The notes below the pieces were generated by a model. It worked only from the letters and a program-made list of their open reading frames with translations. It ran no database searches and was not told the DNA's origin. From JARRNJ01 sp037385045 (lineage in GTDB: Bacteria > Pseudomonadota > Gammaproteobacteria > JASBUN01): 64,000 nt of DNA. The position numbers and the translations under genes are program-made. Where the stretch lies: positions 14,392 through 78,391 of the forward strand of contig JARRNJ010000015.1 in the NCBI GenBank assembly GCA_037385045.1. Reading direction: 5' to 3'. Positions 47,598 through 58,640 of this stretch are shown here, piece after piece. Positions within the stretch are counted from its first letter, which is position 1, and every line of letters starts with the position of its first letter.

Positions 47598-48245
47598 CTA
47601 GCCGCCGCTGTGGCCCATGACCGATTGACGGATCTGAATCAGCTTGCGCTGCTTGGCCTGGGCCTGCTGGATCAACTGTTCCGTCTCGGGATGCTTTTCC
47701 TTCATCGCCTTGACCGTGGCATGCATGAGGTCCTCACGAGCCTTTTGCAGCTTCGGGCTGCGCATGGCCTCGCGCTGCGCCTGCCCGAAGGCAGCCGCCC
47801 GGCGCTTCAACTGCATGAGCAGCGTCTGGCGGTCGGCAGCGGGCGTGTCTTTGCTGCGCAGCTTCGCCTGCAACTGGCGCAACTCCGCCAAATCCTTCTT
47901 GGGCGTGTGGCCGTTCTCCTTCATTTTCGCCATCATCAGGTCGCCGAAGGCCTTCTGCTGCTTCTGCAGATCCGGGTGGCTGTGCAGGGCTTCGCGCCGG
48001 ATCCGCTCCAATTTCTGCTGGATCTGGGCCAGCTCCTGCCTCGTCTGACGAAATTCCTGCAGCTGCTTGCGCTGGGCAGGCGTCATGGCCGGAGGCGCGC
48101 CCGCCTGCGAGTCGGCCGCCGGCGCCGCCTGCAACGGGCCGGCCGCGGCCAGACCGGCGATCAGCAGCGCCATGCCCAACAGATGCGCCAGGTTAGTCGG
48201 GAGTGCAAAGGTTCTCCATTGCCACGTCAAAGCCATATCGGTCAC
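47598..48245 (-). CDS. Exported helical protein, possibly Spy/LTxxQ-like
   Basis: A 215-residue protein. A hydrophobic segment (LLGMALLIAGLAAAGPLQA) ends near residue 41, so it is exported. The mature part is almost all helix, rich in Lys, Gln and Arg (AQRKQLQEFRQTRQELAQIQ, MKENGHTPKKDLAELRQLQA). The MTPAQRKQL start of the body resembles an LTxxQ motif, hinting at a periplasmic chaperone-like protein, but this is weak. AAGGAG lies close to GTG 48245; ATG 48236 is an alternative start. Confidence 0.68.
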   Translation of the reverse strand: MTDMALTWQWRTFALPTNLAHLLGMALLIAGLAAAGPLQAAPAADSQAGAPPAMTPAQRKQLQEFRQTRQELAQIQQKLERIRREALHSHPDLQKQQKAFGDLMMAKMKENGHTPKKDLAELRQLQAKLRSKDTPAADRQTLLMQLKRRAAAFGQAQREAMRSPKLQKAREDLMHATVKAMKEKHPETEQLIQQAQAKQRKLIQIRQSVMGHSGG

Positions 48246-48591
48246 GTCGCTCCTTGGGGTTGTTGCGTGATTGATGCCGGACCGAACCGCCCGGCCGCGG
48301 GGAAAATCGAAACGCCGATGCCATCAGCGTCGCACGAGGGTAACAATTCACACCGCCCCTTTGTCAAATCCGCGCCCGGAGAGTGGTCGTCCGCCGCCCA
48401 ACCCGTATCTGCGCGAGCACCGTTCCGAAAACCGTTCAGTTCTGCTGGAATATCTTTATCATATTGTTTTTACTCATATTTTATCTCGACTGGTGTCAAT
48501 CAACGCGTCTGCTACCGGCCGCACTACAGTCCCACCCGGGCGTTGCCGATAACCTCTTCATAACAAGAATCACGATCCCGAGTACCTAGTG
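48246..48591. other. Divergent promoter region
   Basis: About 350 bases. The part at 48450-48495 (TATCTTTATCATATTGTTTT, then TACTCATATTTTATC) is far more AT-rich than its surroundings and probably holds promoters for one or both flanking genes. No exact -35/-10 pair was assigned. Confidence 0.45.
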
Positions 48592-48963
48592 ATGATGGAG
48601 CGGCTTTACATGTTCGCGGTGGGCATTACCGTGCTCACCGGTCTGTATTTCGATCTGCGGGGACTGGTATACGCCCTGATCGCTTTGATGGCGTTCGAGG
48701 GCCTGACCAATCTACGCGTCGCCAACCTGTTCCGGCCGCAACCGGCAGTGCCCGGGGCCGCAGCCGGGCGTCCGCCGCGTTTCGATTTCGCGGCGCAACG
48801 GGCTTGGCATCTGGTCGTCGGATCGGTGCTGGTGATCTCCTATGCTATGTTCCACGACCAACTCTGGTTCTTCACCTGGTTCGTCGGATTCGCCGTGACC
48901 GGCGCCGGGCTGAGCGGCGTGTGCCCAGTACTGGTTCTGCTGCGGGCGGTCGGGTTCCGATGA
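48592..48963 (+). CDS. Small membrane protein, DUF2892-like
   Basis: A 123-residue protein starting at ATG 48592 (GTG 48589 and ATG 48595 are also possible). Two hydrophobic regions at the start (FAVGITVLTGLYF, GLVYALIALMAFEGL) and two near the end (AWHLVVGSVLVISYAMF, FTWFVGFAVTGAGLSGVCP) frame a polar middle. GVCPVLVLLRAVGF resembles the GxCPLYxLLG ending of DUF2892 proteins. Its stop overlaps the next gene start by four bases (ATGA), implying coupled translation. Confidence 0.8.
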   Translation: MMERLYMFAVGITVLTGLYFDLRGLVYALIALMAFEGLTNLRVANLFRPQPAVPGAAAGRPPRFDFAAQRAWHLVVGSVLVISYAMFHDQLWFFTWFVGFAVTGAGLSGVCPVLVLLRAVGFR

Positions 48964-51389
48964 GACCGACGCTCCGTAATGGTCCCGGGCAACGCCACCT
49001 GTCCGGGATTGCAACCAAAATCACCGGCATCGTGTTCTGGGGCCTGGTGGTAACCGGCCTGGGTCTGGCGGTGGTGCTGCTGGGCGACCTGCAGCGCCAA
49101 ACTGTGGCCCAGTACCATACCCTGACCGACGAGTTCGCCGGCGACCTGCGCCGGACACTGGAACAGGACCCCGGCCTCGACCCGCAACCCATCGCCCGGC
49201 GGTTGCGCAACTTGCGCACCAATCACAAGCTCTCGGCGATGGAACTGCGCCTGCCGCACGCCAATGTGGTAGCCGGCGTCCCGTCGCCTGATGACTATGC
49301 CGTCGTCCGCACCATCCACCTTGGCTCCGGAGCCGGCGGGACGGTTGGACTTCGGGTGTACTACCCGAACCTTGACAACGTCATGGCCCAACAGCGCAAG
49401 CGACTGCTGATCACCATGGGGGCCGCATTTTTGCTGTTCGGCTTCGTCCTGCAGTGGGTGCTGCAACGGGTGCTCACCAAGCCCATCATGGGCCTGGTTG
49501 CCACCGCCCAGGAGATCTCGGACGGCGACAATTCCCGCCGCTTCGACGAATTGGCCGCCGACGAGCTGGGCTTCCTTGCCAAATTTATCAACAAGTCGCT
49601 GGATTACCTCACCGCACAGCGCAATGAGCTGTCCGAGGCCGTGCAGCGCATCCGCCAGTCGGAGGCGGAGCTGTTCCAGGAGAAGGAACGCGCGGTGGTA
49701 ACACTGCACTCCATCGGCGACGCCGTCATCACCACAGACGCCGGCGGGTTCATCGAATACCTCAACCCGGTCGCCGAGCGGCTCGCCGGGCTGGACCTGA
49801 GCACGGTACGCGGCAGCCATATCGAACGGGCGCTGCAGATCGTCGACGAAAACACCGGCCGACCCATGGAGAATCCGGTAGTGCGCTGCCTGCGTTCGCA
49901 GACCGTAATCGAACGCGGACAACACACCGCCTTGCGCCGCCCCGACGGGCGTCAGGTCGCCATCGCCGATTCCGCCGCACCGATCCATGACCGCAAGGGG
50001 CGCCTGATCGGCGCCATCATGGTGTTCCAGGACGTCACGCCGACCCGCAAACTGGCGCGGCAGCTGACGTTTCAGGCGACGCATGATTCGCTTACCGGTC
50101 TGTTCAACCGCCATGCGTTCGAAAACCAGGTCAAGACGGCGCTGGAGAGCGCGCGGCGCGAGCGTTCCGAACACGTCCTGTGCTACCTGGACCTCGATCA
50201 GTTCAAGATCGTCAACGACACTTGCGGACATGTCGCCGGCGACGAGCTGCTGCGTCACCTGGCGGGACTGTTGCGCAAGACGGTGCGCGACACCGACGTC
50301 ATCGCCCGTCTCGGCGGCGACGAGATCGGTATCTTGTTCCGGTATTGCGCGCTCGACGAGGCACGATCCATCGCCGACGGCATCCGCGCCGCGATCAAGG
50401 CGTTCCGGTTCGCCTGGCAGGACCACACCTTCGAAATCGGCGCCTGCATCGGCGTGGTGCCGGTCACCAACGACAGCCGCAGCGTCGCCGATCTACTTAG
50501 CGCGGCCGACATGGCCTGTTATGCGGCCAAAGACCTGGGGCGCAATCGCGTACACGTCTACCAGCCCGACGACCGGGAGTTGGAGCGCCGCCGAGGCGAA
50601 ATGCGCTGGGCCTCGCGCATCACCGAGGCCATCGACGAGAATCGACTCAGCCTCTATTACCAGCCGGTGGTGGCGCTCGATGGCAACAGCCCGCCGCTTT
50701 ACGAACTGATGGTTCGTCTGCGCGAACAGGACGGGCGCCTGGTCCCGCCCATGGCGTTCATTCCGGCTGCGGAGCGCTATGGGCTGATGAGCGCTATCGA
50801 TCGCTGGGTGGTGGCACAGGCCTTCGGCTACGTGAGCCGTGCTGCCGGGTGCGGCGGCTGTGCCTGCACCATCAACCTGTCCGGACAGTCTCTCGGTGAC
50901 GAAACCTTTCTGTCCTTCGTGGTCGGCGAACTCGAGCGCACCGGGTGCGCGGGCGAACGCATTTGTTTTGAAATCACCGAAACCGCGGCGGTGGCCAACC
51001 TGGCCGGCGCCGCGGAATTCATCGCCACCCTGCGCGCCCGCGGCTGTCGATTTGCCCTGGACGACTTCGGCAGTGGATTGAGCTCTTTCGCCTACCTGAA
51101 GAATCTCAAAGTGGACTTCCTGAAAATGGACGGCGGGTTCGTGCGCGACATGCTCAATGACCCGGTCGACCGGGCCATGGTCGAGGCGGTCAACCACATC
51201 GGGCACGTCATGGGCATCCGCACCATCGCCGAATTCGTCGAAGACCAGCAGGTCCTGGACGCCTTGCGGGAACTGGGCGTGGACTACGGCCAGGGATTCC
51301 ACATTGCCGAGCCCCGGCCCATGGACCAATGGCAGGAGTTCGTGCCCGCCGACCGGCTGCTGGCCGGCGCAAACATCGCCCGCCGCTGA
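48960..51389 (+). CDS. Membrane GGDEF-EAL protein with variant motifs
   Basis: An 809-residue inner-membrane protein. ATG 48960 overlaps the previous stop. Membrane segments at about 20-42 and 150-172 enclose a periplasmic domain; then HAMP, PAS (245-360), GGDEF (365-530) and EAL (545-795). The cyclase motif is GGDEI rather than GGDEF, with an RxxD site (RDTD) before it. The EAL motif reads ELM (YELMVRL near 579), but the Glu is kept, and INLSGQ, FEITET, LDDFGSG near 700, KMDG and AEF are present, so the phosphodiesterase may still work. The periplasmic domain probably senses an unknown signal. Confidence 0.93.
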   Translation: MRPTLRNGPGQRHLSGIATKITGIVFWGLVVTGLGLAVVLLGDLQRQTVAQYHTLTDEFAGDLRRTLEQDPGLDPQPIARRLRNLRTNHKLSAMELRLPHANVVAGVPSPDDYAVVRTIHLGSGAGGTVGLRVYYPNLDNVMAQQRKRLLITMGAAFLLFGFVLQWVLQRVLTKPIMGLVATAQEISDGDNSRRFDELAADELGFLAKFINKSLDYLTAQRNELSEAVQRIRQSEAELFQEKERAVVTLHSIGDAVITTDAGGFIEYLNPVAERLAGLDLSTVRGSHIERALQIVDENTGRPMENPVVRCLRSQTVIERGQHTALRRPDGRQVAIADSAAPIHDRKGRLIGAIMVFQDVTPTRKLARQLTFQATHDSLTGLFNRHAFENQVKTALESARRERSEHVLCYLDLDQFKIVNDTCGHVAGDELLRHLAGLLRKTVRDTDVIARLGGDEIGILFRYCALDEARSIADGIRAAIKAFRFAWQDHTFEIGACIGVVPVTNDSRSVADLLSAADMACYAAKDLGRNRVHVYQPDDRELERRRGEMRWASRITEAIDENRLSLYYQPVVALDGNSPPLYELMVRLREQDGRLVPPMAFIPAAERYGLMSAIDRWVVAQAFGYVSRAAGCGGCACTINLSGQSLGDETFLSFVVGELERTGCAGERICFEITETAAVANLAGAAEFIATLRARGCRFALDDFGSGLSSFAYLKNLKVDFLKMDGGFVRDMLNDPVDRAMVEAVNHIGHVMGIRTIAEFVEDQQVLDALRELGVDYGQGFHIAEPRPMDQWQEFVPADRLLAGANIARR

Positions 51390-51409
51390 GCCCGCCGCGT
51401 CGACGCCGG

Positions 51410-52003
51410 CTACTTCACGTGGCGCAGCAGCGCTGCCAGCTTGTCCGCCGGCGGCGCCCCCTGCACCAGTACCGCGGCGCCGGTGTCGGCACGAAACAGC
51501 ATGGTCGGCACCGCGCCGAAGCGCGTGCGCGCCAGCAGCGCTTCATTGACCCGCAGCGCCTGCTCCGTCTTCGGCGTACCCCCGAGGGACTCGCCGATGC
51601 CACCCAGCCCGCCGCTGGGATCGAAGCCGTTCTCATTGCGATAAAACGCCGCCAACCGGTCCTTGGCATCGAGCAGCGCCGCCGCCTTTCCGGCGCTGGT
51701 GGCGGTCAGCGTACCGACCGGTATCCAGCGCAGCTGCACCTCGCCCGCCTTCACCCGGCTGCGCGTTTCCTCATAGAGCTGGTGACAATAGGGACAGTTC
51801 GGGTCAAAGAAGATGTAGACGACGTGAGGGCCTTTGCCCTCGGCAATCCAGGTGGCCCGATGAATGTCCTTGAGCAAGGAGCCGGCCACCTGCCGCATCG
51901 ATGGGCTGTCGCCCCCGCCGGCGGCTGCGGCTGCCCCGCCCCACAGCAGGACCAGGCCCAGCAGTATTGCGGCCATGGTGTTCCAGTTATTGTTCTGTTG
52001 CAT
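51410..52003 (-). CDS. Periplasmic thiol-disulfide protein with CPYC site, DsbC/DsbG-like
   Basis: A 197-residue exported protein. Signal peptide MAAILLGLVLLWGGAAAAA. The thioredoxin-fold active site is FFDPNCPYCHQLY near residues 67-79, and the cis-Pro loop is AVPTMLFR. This is the Dsb C/G pattern, but the N-terminal dimerisation domain of those isomerases is missing, so it may act as a monomeric oxidase or thiol donor. ATG 52003 has GGAGGGCGG upstream. Convergent with the GGDEF-EAL gene. Confidence 0.88.
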   Translation of the reverse strand: MQQNNNWNTMAAILLGLVLLWGGAAAAAGGGDSPSMRQVAGSLLKDIHRATWIAEGKGPHVVYIFFDPNCPYCHQLYEETRSRVKAGEVQLRWIPVGTLTATSAGKAAALLDAKDRLAAFYRNENGFDPSGGLGGIGESLGGTPKTEQALRVNEALLARTRFGAVPTMLFRADTGAAVLVQGAPPADKLAALLRHVK

Positions 52004-52096
52004 CGGTTTCCGCCCTCCAACACCGAGTCCCAATCATTCGACCGGACCCATTCATCAAGGTTCATCCACAACCGGCGACGCAAGCGGCCGTTCTAT

Positions 52097-53344
52097 TTAG
52101 CGGTGGCCCGACGTGCCGCCGTCCCGCGCCGTGGCCGCCGGGTGGGGACGATCGGTTACCCAGTACAACAACGCCAACGTCGGCAGCGCCACACCGAGCA
52201 GCGCCACCCCCGACCAGCCACCGACACCGAACGCGAATGCGGCACCCGCGGAACCCGCCGCCCCGCCCGCGAAGTAGCAGGTCATGTAAGCGGTGGTCAA
52301 ACGGCTCCGGGCCTCGGGCCGCAGCTGGTAAATGGTGCTTTGGTTGAGTATCTGCGTACCCTGCACGCCGATGTCCAGCAGGATCACCCCGGCGATCACG
52401 GCGGTGATCGACTGGCCGGCCGCCCCCATGATCACGAACGCCGCCAACACCAGCAACAGAAACAATCCCGTGGCACGGTGGGTCCAGCCTTTGTCGTGCA
52501 GGTGCCCGGCCAACGAGGCGCATAGCGCACCCGCAACGCCAAACAGGCCGAACCCGCCGATCACACTATCACCGTAGCCGTACGGCGGGCGCGCCAGCAG
52601 AAACGGCAGGGCCGTCCACAGGGCGCTGAAGGTGGCGAACATCAACGCGCCGTAGACGATGCGCCGGCGCAGCAGCGGCTCGTCGCGCATCAGGTGCAGT
52701 ACCGAATGCAGCAATGCCGGATAGGACACCCGCACCGACGCGCGGTCCTCGGGCAACGCCCGTGCCAGTACCACGGCCTGCACCAGCATGACCGCCGCCG
52801 CCAACCAGAACACGCTGCGCCAGCCAAAGGCATCGGAGAGCACGCCCGAGACCGTGCGCGCCAGCAGGATGCCCAGCAGCAGGCCGCTCATGACCCGCCC
52901 CACCACGCGGCCGCGCAGATGGTCGGGCGCCAGGTGCGCGGCGTAGGGTACCAGGATTTGCGCCACCACCGCCGTGACGCCGATGGCGAGCGATGCCGCC
53001 GCGAACCAGTAGATCCCCGGCGCCAGCGCCGCCAGGACCAGGGAAAGACTGGTGGCGACGCTCACCGCGGCCACCAGGCGGCGCCGCTCCAGCAGATCGC
53101 CCAGCGGCACCACAAACATCAATCCGGCGGCGTAGCCGATCTGCGTTACCGTAACGATCAGCCCGGCGGTATGCACCGGCACGTCGAACGCCCGCGACAA
53201 CGTGTCCAGCAGCGGTTGCGCATAGTAGATGTTGGCCACGGCGATGCCGGTCGCCGTGGCCATGAGCAGCACCAGCGTGGCGCTCAACGGCCGCGGCGCG
53301 CTCGGCACCGCCGGCCCATTCGTTTCCGATATAGCTGAGCTCAA
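52097..53344 (-). CDS. MFS transporter, YnfM/arabinose-efflux-like
   Basis: A 415-residue carrier with twelve predicted membrane segments. IYYAQPLLDTLSRAF after segment 1 and GDLLERRRLVAA in loop 2-3 are typical for this MFS branch. The start is best placed at TTG 53344, with AAGGA six bases upstream; the longer ATG reading from 53479 has unlikely N-terminal sequence. Substrate unknown; related proteins export sugars or small molecules. Confidence 0.85.
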   Translation of the reverse strand: MSSAISETNGPAVPSAPRPLSATLVLLMATATGIAVANIYYAQPLLDTLSRAFDVPVHTAGLIVTVTQIGYAAGLMFVVPLGDLLERRRLVAAVSVATSLSLVLAALAPGIYWFAAASLAIGVTAVVAQILVPYAAHLAPDHLRGRVVGRVMSGLLLGILLARTVSGVLSDAFGWRSVFWLAAAVMLVQAVVLARALPEDRASVRVSYPALLHSVLHLMRDEPLLRRRIVYGALMFATFSALWTALPFLLARPPYGYGDSVIGGFGLFGVAGALCASLAGHLHDKGWTHRATGLFLLLVLAAFVIMGAAGQSITAVIAGVILLDIGVQGTQILNQSTIYQLRPEARSRLTTAYMTCYFAGGAAGSAGAAFAFGVGGWSGVALLGVALPTLALLYWVTDRPHPAATARDGGTSGHR

Positions 53345-53488
53345 AAAGGGTCCTTGCAGGGAATCGGGCGGCAAGAAGGACAAGAGCCTAGTGAACCGCA
53401 GCGCCGAGAGCAAGTGGCGATGGCGCAATAACCGGGCGTTTGTTGTGGGCACCCGGCGCGACGGGTCAGCGTCCCGCAAGCAGATCGG

Positions 53489-54690
53489 TCACTCGTGGCG
53501 CAGGGCGTCGATGGGATCCAGCCGCGCGGCCTTGCGCGCCGGAAAGAAACCGAAAACCACCCCCACCGCGGCGGAGAACAGGAACGCCACCACCACGATG
53601 CCGCCGTTGAAAATGAACGGTACGTTGAGCAGGTTGGCCACCAGCAGCGATGTCGCCATCGCCAGGGCGATGCCGATCAAACCGCCCAATGATGACAACA
53701 CCACCGCTTCGACCAGAAACTGGGTCAGCACTTCCCGCTCCAGCGCGCCGATGGCCAGGCGGATGCCGATTTCGCGGGTGCGTTCGGTCACCGACACCAG
53801 CATGATGTTCATGATACCGATGCCGCCCACCAGCAGGCTGACCGCGGCCACCGCGCCCAGCAGCGTCGTCAGGATGCGGGTGGTGCCGGTCAGAGTCTGG
53901 GCGATCTCTTTCAGATCGAGAACACTGAAGTCATCGTCCTGCAGCCGGGTGATGTGGCGCCGCTCGCGCAGCAATGCTTCGATGTCGCGCTTGACCCGAT
54001 CGGTGTCCGCCCCTTCGCGGGCCGACACCTGAATCAGGTCCACGTCCTGGTTGCCGGCGATGCGCCGCCAATAGGTGCGCAGCGGAATCAACACCAGGTC
54101 GTCCTGGTCGCGCCCCATGGAAGACTGGCCTTTGGCCTGCAGCAGGCCGATCACCTGGCAGGAGACTTTGTCCAGGCGGATTTTGCTGCCGAGGGGATTC
54201 TGGCCGCCGAACAATTCATTGCGCACCGTGGCGCCGATGATGCACACGGCGCTGCCGCTGCGCAGTTCGCCGGCGTTGAAGTCGCGGCCTTCGGCCAGCT
54301 GCCAGTTGCCCGCCTGCAGAAACTGGTTGTCGGTGCCGGTAACGGTGGTGTTCCAGTTCTGGTTCCCGAAGATCACCGTCACGCCCTTCGATGCCGACGG
54401 CGCCACCGCCGCCAGCGACGGCACCTGGCGCTGGATCGCTTCCACGTCGCGGATGGTGAACGGCGCGGCGGGCGAGCGCTGCCCAGGGCCCAGGCGTTGC
54501 CCCGGGCGCACGATGAGCAGGTTGCTGCCGAGGCTGGCGATCTGCTCGGAGACCTGGGCCGTCGCCCCGCCGCCGATGGTGACCATGATGATCACCGCCG
54601 CCACGCCGATGACGATGCCGAGAATGGTGAGAAAGGAGCGCAGCACATTGCGGCGGATCTCCCGCAATGCCAGCAGCAGGGCGTTCCAGA

Positions 54691-54694
<4 letters not shown>
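53489..54694 (-). CDS. ABC transporter permease, MacB-like without ATPase
   Basis: A 401-residue permease with one membrane segment at about 20-42 (FLTILGIVIGVAAVIIMVTI), a large periplasmic domain (42-275), and three C-terminal segments (LLGAVAAVSLLVGGIGIMNIM, VVLSSLGGLIGIALAMATSL, VVAFLFSAAVGVVFGFFPA). This is the MacB/FtsX fold. Its start overlaps the ATPase stop by four bases. Together with the HlyD-type protein it forms a three-part exporter of unknown cargo. Confidence 0.93.
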
Positions 54695-55418
<724 letters not shown>

Positions 55419-55422
<4 letters not shown>

Positions 55423-56696
55423 TTGCTGACCTGGACCGCATCCACCAGCACCGGCGTGCCGGCGCTCACCTTGCCCGCCAACACCTCGGTCATCTGGCCG
55501 TCACTGGCCCCGACCGTCACCGGAACCGCCACCGGACGGCCGTCGCTCAGGATCCACACCCGCTGCCGGCCCTCGGCGCCGCTGGCTTCCCGCGGCGTCG
55601 TGGTGGCGTGCCGCGGGCGCGGAAACAGACGGCTGAGCAGACTGCCGCCGCTGCTTCGGGTCTGAGTCACCGGCGGCGCGAAGCGCAGCGCCGCATTGGG
55701 AACCAGCAGCACATCGGAGAGCTGTTTGACAACAATCTCGGCGGTGGCAGTCATGCCCGGGCGCAGCGACAGGTCGGAATTGTCCACCGCCAGCACCGCC
55801 TCATAGGTGACCACGCCCTGCACCGTCTGCGGCGCATAACGCACCTGGTTGATCACCGCGGGAAACCTGCGGTCCGGGAACGCGTCCACGGTAAAGGTGG
55901 CGTGCTGGCCGTCCTTGACCTGCCCCACGTCGGCTTCGTCCACGGCCACATCCAGCTCCATCTGCTTGAGGTTTTCGGCCAGGGTGAACAGCACCGGGGT
56001 CTGCAGCGAAGCGGCTACGGTCTGCCCCGGCTCCACCTGGCGCTTCAACACGATGCCATCAATGGGCGAGCGGATCACCGCCTTGTCCAGCATGGTGCGG
56101 TCGGCGTCCACCTGTGCCTGGGCCTGGGTCACCTGTGCTTTGGCCACTTCCAGGGAGGCGCGGGCGCGGGCGTAAGCGGCCTCGGCGGCATCGCGCTCGT
56201 CCTTCGACGACATGCCTTTGCCCGCCAGGGCCTGCAGGCGCTTGAATTTCAGCCGCGTCTCGATCAGCGTGGCATCGGCGTCCTGGACCTTGGCGCGGGC
56301 CAACTCCAACGCCGCCTGGGACTGCCGGAGCTTGGCCGAGAGCTGGTCGGTATCCAGCTGGGCCAGCACCTCGCCGCGCTTGACCCGGTCGTTGAAATCC
56401 ACCGCCACGCGCTCGACGGTTCCCGACACCTCGGTACCCACGTCCACCTGATTGACCGGCTGCAGGGTTCCGGTGGCCGTTACCGTAACGGTCAAGTCGC
56501 CCCGCCGTGCCTCGGCAGTCTGAAAGCGCCACTGCGCGGTGTCCCGGGACGAGTACAGCGCCAGCCCGACGGCTACGGCCGCAATGATCGCGGCCAGCGC
56601 CGACCATTTGCCCAGCCGACCCCACAAGGTCCGCTTGCGGCCCAGTCCCAGGGTCGCGCCGATGTTATCCGTGGAACCGGTTTCGTTGTCGGTCAT
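55419..56696 (-). CDS. HlyD/MacA-type periplasmic adaptor
   Basis: A 425-residue membrane-anchored adaptor. One N-terminal segment (ALAAIIAAVAVGLALYSS), then lipoyl-like halves (GTLQPVNQVDVGTEVSG; IDGIVLKRQVEPGQTVA), a long helical hairpin (residues 120-220) and barrel domains. The adaptor links the permease to an outer-membrane channel not encoded here. First gene of the operon; the leading 228 bases hold its promoter. Confidence 0.93.
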
Positions 56697-56924
56697 TGCG
56701 CACCTTCACGCGCCGTGGTTCGGCGCCATTGCCTGGCGTCGCATACGCCACATACCGCAGGGAGTCCGCGCTGCCAGTGCGCGGACAAGCAGGCCGTTTC
56801 GCGCCCGCTCACAACCATTGTAGCGAGCGCTTCGGCGCACTTGTGTAAATCCGGGTAAAGCGGAGCAACGGATTGTAACGGCGGCACGAACGCCCGACTT
56901 GGGCCGCGTCACCGCCGGGCCCCG

Positions 56925-57290
56925 TCAAGCCCGGGCGAACAGCTCCGAAGCGTCGACGTAAATGAGGTACTCGCGGATCAGTCCGCTGTCGAGCTTGAGG
57001 ATGTTGGCGAACGGCACCGACAATTGACTGGCATCGTGTCGGGTATAAGTCACCTCGCCGCTGCAGATCAGCGCTTGCGGCTGACTCCAGATGTCGTGCA
57101 GCCGGTGCCGCAACGCGGCCACGGCGGAGAAGAACTGTTCGACCGCCTCCCGGATGGCCTCGCGGCCGTGCACCGGCGGGCCATTGCCGAAACGGAAAGT
57201 GGCGTCCTCGGCCAGGTAAGCCGCCATGGCGCCGGCATCCTTGTGGTCGATTGCCCGGAACAGCCCTTCGATCCAATCTCGCGTCGGCAC
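56925..57290 (-). CDS. SnoaL/NTF2-like protein
   Basis: A 121-residue cone-shaped alpha+beta domain: RDWIEGLFRAIDHKDAGAMA, YLAEDATFRFGNGPPVHGR, EAVEQFFSAV and SGEVTYTRHD. Proteins of this fold bind or isomerise small hydrophobic molecules or act as scaffolds; no catalytic residues can be assigned. Stands alone. Confidence 0.83.
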   Translation of the reverse strand: MPTRDWIEGLFRAIDHKDAGAMAAYLAEDATFRFGNGPPVHGREAIREAVEQFFSAVAALRHRLHDIWSQPQALICSGEVTYTRHDASQLSVPFANILKLDSGLIREYLIYVDASELFARA

Positions 57291-57386
57291 CTGCTTGCTC
57301 CTCGAACGCTGGGAATCGCCGTCAGTCTATCATCGCCGCGGACAAGGGGCGCCCGCGGAATTCGGCCCGCCGCCGCGGCATCGCCG

Positions 57387-57575
57387 TCACGCTGCCCGCC
57401 CCCGTGGCCCCGCCGCCAGCCAGACGATGAAGCCGATGACAGGCAGCACGATCACCAGCAGCACCCACAACACCTTGGCGCCGTTGGACACCGGACCCTG
57501 AACGATGTTGACCACCGCCCAGATGTCGGCCACCAGCACCAGCAACCCGAAAAAACCGCCGACCTCCAAGTGCAT
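57387..57575 (-). CDS. Small membrane protein, PLDc_N-like
   Basis: A 62-residue protein with two membrane segments (GGFFGLLVLVADIWAVVNIV and LWVLLVIVLPVIGFIVWLA) separated by GPVSNGAKV. This is the N-terminal membrane module of cardiolipin synthases without the catalytic part, a common stand-alone gene. GGGGGCGAG precedes the ATG. Confidence 0.82.
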   Translation of the reverse strand: MHLEVGGFFGLLVLVADIWAVVNIVQGPVSNGAKVLWVLLVIVLPVIGFIVWLAAGPRGRAA

Positions 57576-57739
57576 CTCGCCCCCTGCCCTTCGGCAAGCC
57601 CGTTATCCGCTGCGGGCCGGCCCAGAGCCGCGGCCGCGCAAGCGTGCCCGCGCAGCCCCGCTCCGGCCCACTATTGGCTCATCCGCGCGGACCAACTAGC
57701 ATTCACCGTAGTGACCACTCACTTTCCAGGAGTATGCCC

Positions 57740-58501
57740 ATGTCGGACGCTACCGTCACGTTGATGTGGACCGTGGCCCTGATCACCCTGGCGGTGGGTA
57801 TCGCCGCCGGCTTCGTCATCGCCTATTGGCTGGTGCTCAAGAACAAGCGCGCCGACCAGTTGCAGCAGGACCTGGAACGCCACCAGCGGGAGTTCCACGA
57901 ATACCGCGACCACGTGGACGAACACTTCCTGCAGACCTCGGAGCTGTTCCAGGACATGACCCGGCAGTACCGCGCCCTCTACGAACATCTTGCCACCGGC
58001 GCCCAATCCCTGTGCAGCGACCGGCTGGTAACTAACCGCCTCAACGTTCCCGACAGCGGCCCCATGGTGGAACACAAACCGGGCGTGGGCGTCGATAGCG
58101 AACCGGCCGGTGCCGGTGCCGGCGAGCCATCGGCTGCCCAGTCGGCCGCCGATGTCCCGGAAACGGCCGAGCCGGCGGCCGGCCGCACCGGCGGACAACC
58201 GCCCGCAACGGAGCCTGCCGAGGAGCAGGCGGCGCCCGTCCCCGAGTCCCTCGGCGAGCACCACACCGCCCAGAAGGACACCGCGGAGGCCGCGCTGGCG
58301 CCAGAACCGACCCCCGGCGCCGCGGCGGAGACGCCGGCCGGAGCCCAGGCTGGCGCATCATTGTCGGAAGAGGAACAGGAGATGGAGAGCCTGGCGCCAC
58401 GTCCACCCACGCCGGGCGTAGGCGCAGAGCCCGCCGCTGCCGGCTCGACGGATGCCGCGTCCGGCGCCGAGGCGGAGACGCCCAAGCACCGGCTGCACTG
58501 A
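57740..58501 (+). CDS. YhcB (ZapG)-like protein with long disordered tail
   Basis: A 253-residue protein anchored by one N-terminal segment (LMWTVALITLAVGIAAGFVIAYWLV, given here only in part as a family hallmark) followed by a coiled coil (QLQQDLERHQREFHEYRDHV) and HFLQTSELFQDMTRQYRALY, which is the YhcB signature. AGGAG with seven-base spacing fixes ATG 57740; ATG 57734 is too close. The last 130 residues are Ala/Pro/Glu-rich and disordered, much longer than in E. coli YhcB. YhcB acts in cell division and envelope growth. Confidence 0.87.
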   Translation: MSDATVTLMWTVALITLAVGIAAGFVIAYWLVLKNKRADQLQQDLERHQREFHEYRDHVDEHFLQTSELFQDMTRQYRALYEHLATGAQSLCSDRLVTNRLNVPDSGPMVEHKPGVGVDSEPAGAGAGEPSAAQSAADVPETAEPAAGRTGGQPPATEPAEEQAAPVPESLGEHHTAQKDTAEAALAPEPTPGAAAETPAGAQAGASLSEEEQEMESLAPRPPTPGVGAEPAAAGSTDAASGAEAETPKHRLH

Positions 58502-58640
58502 CCCGCAGGCCGATACGACGCCGCTGCGCAGGCTGCCTGCACCGGGTCGATTTTCCCCCACCGCCGATTCATAGTAGTGTGGTCGTTCCGATCCCATGCC
58601 GAACCACCACCGTGCCACCCTGCGCCGAGAAGCCAACACC

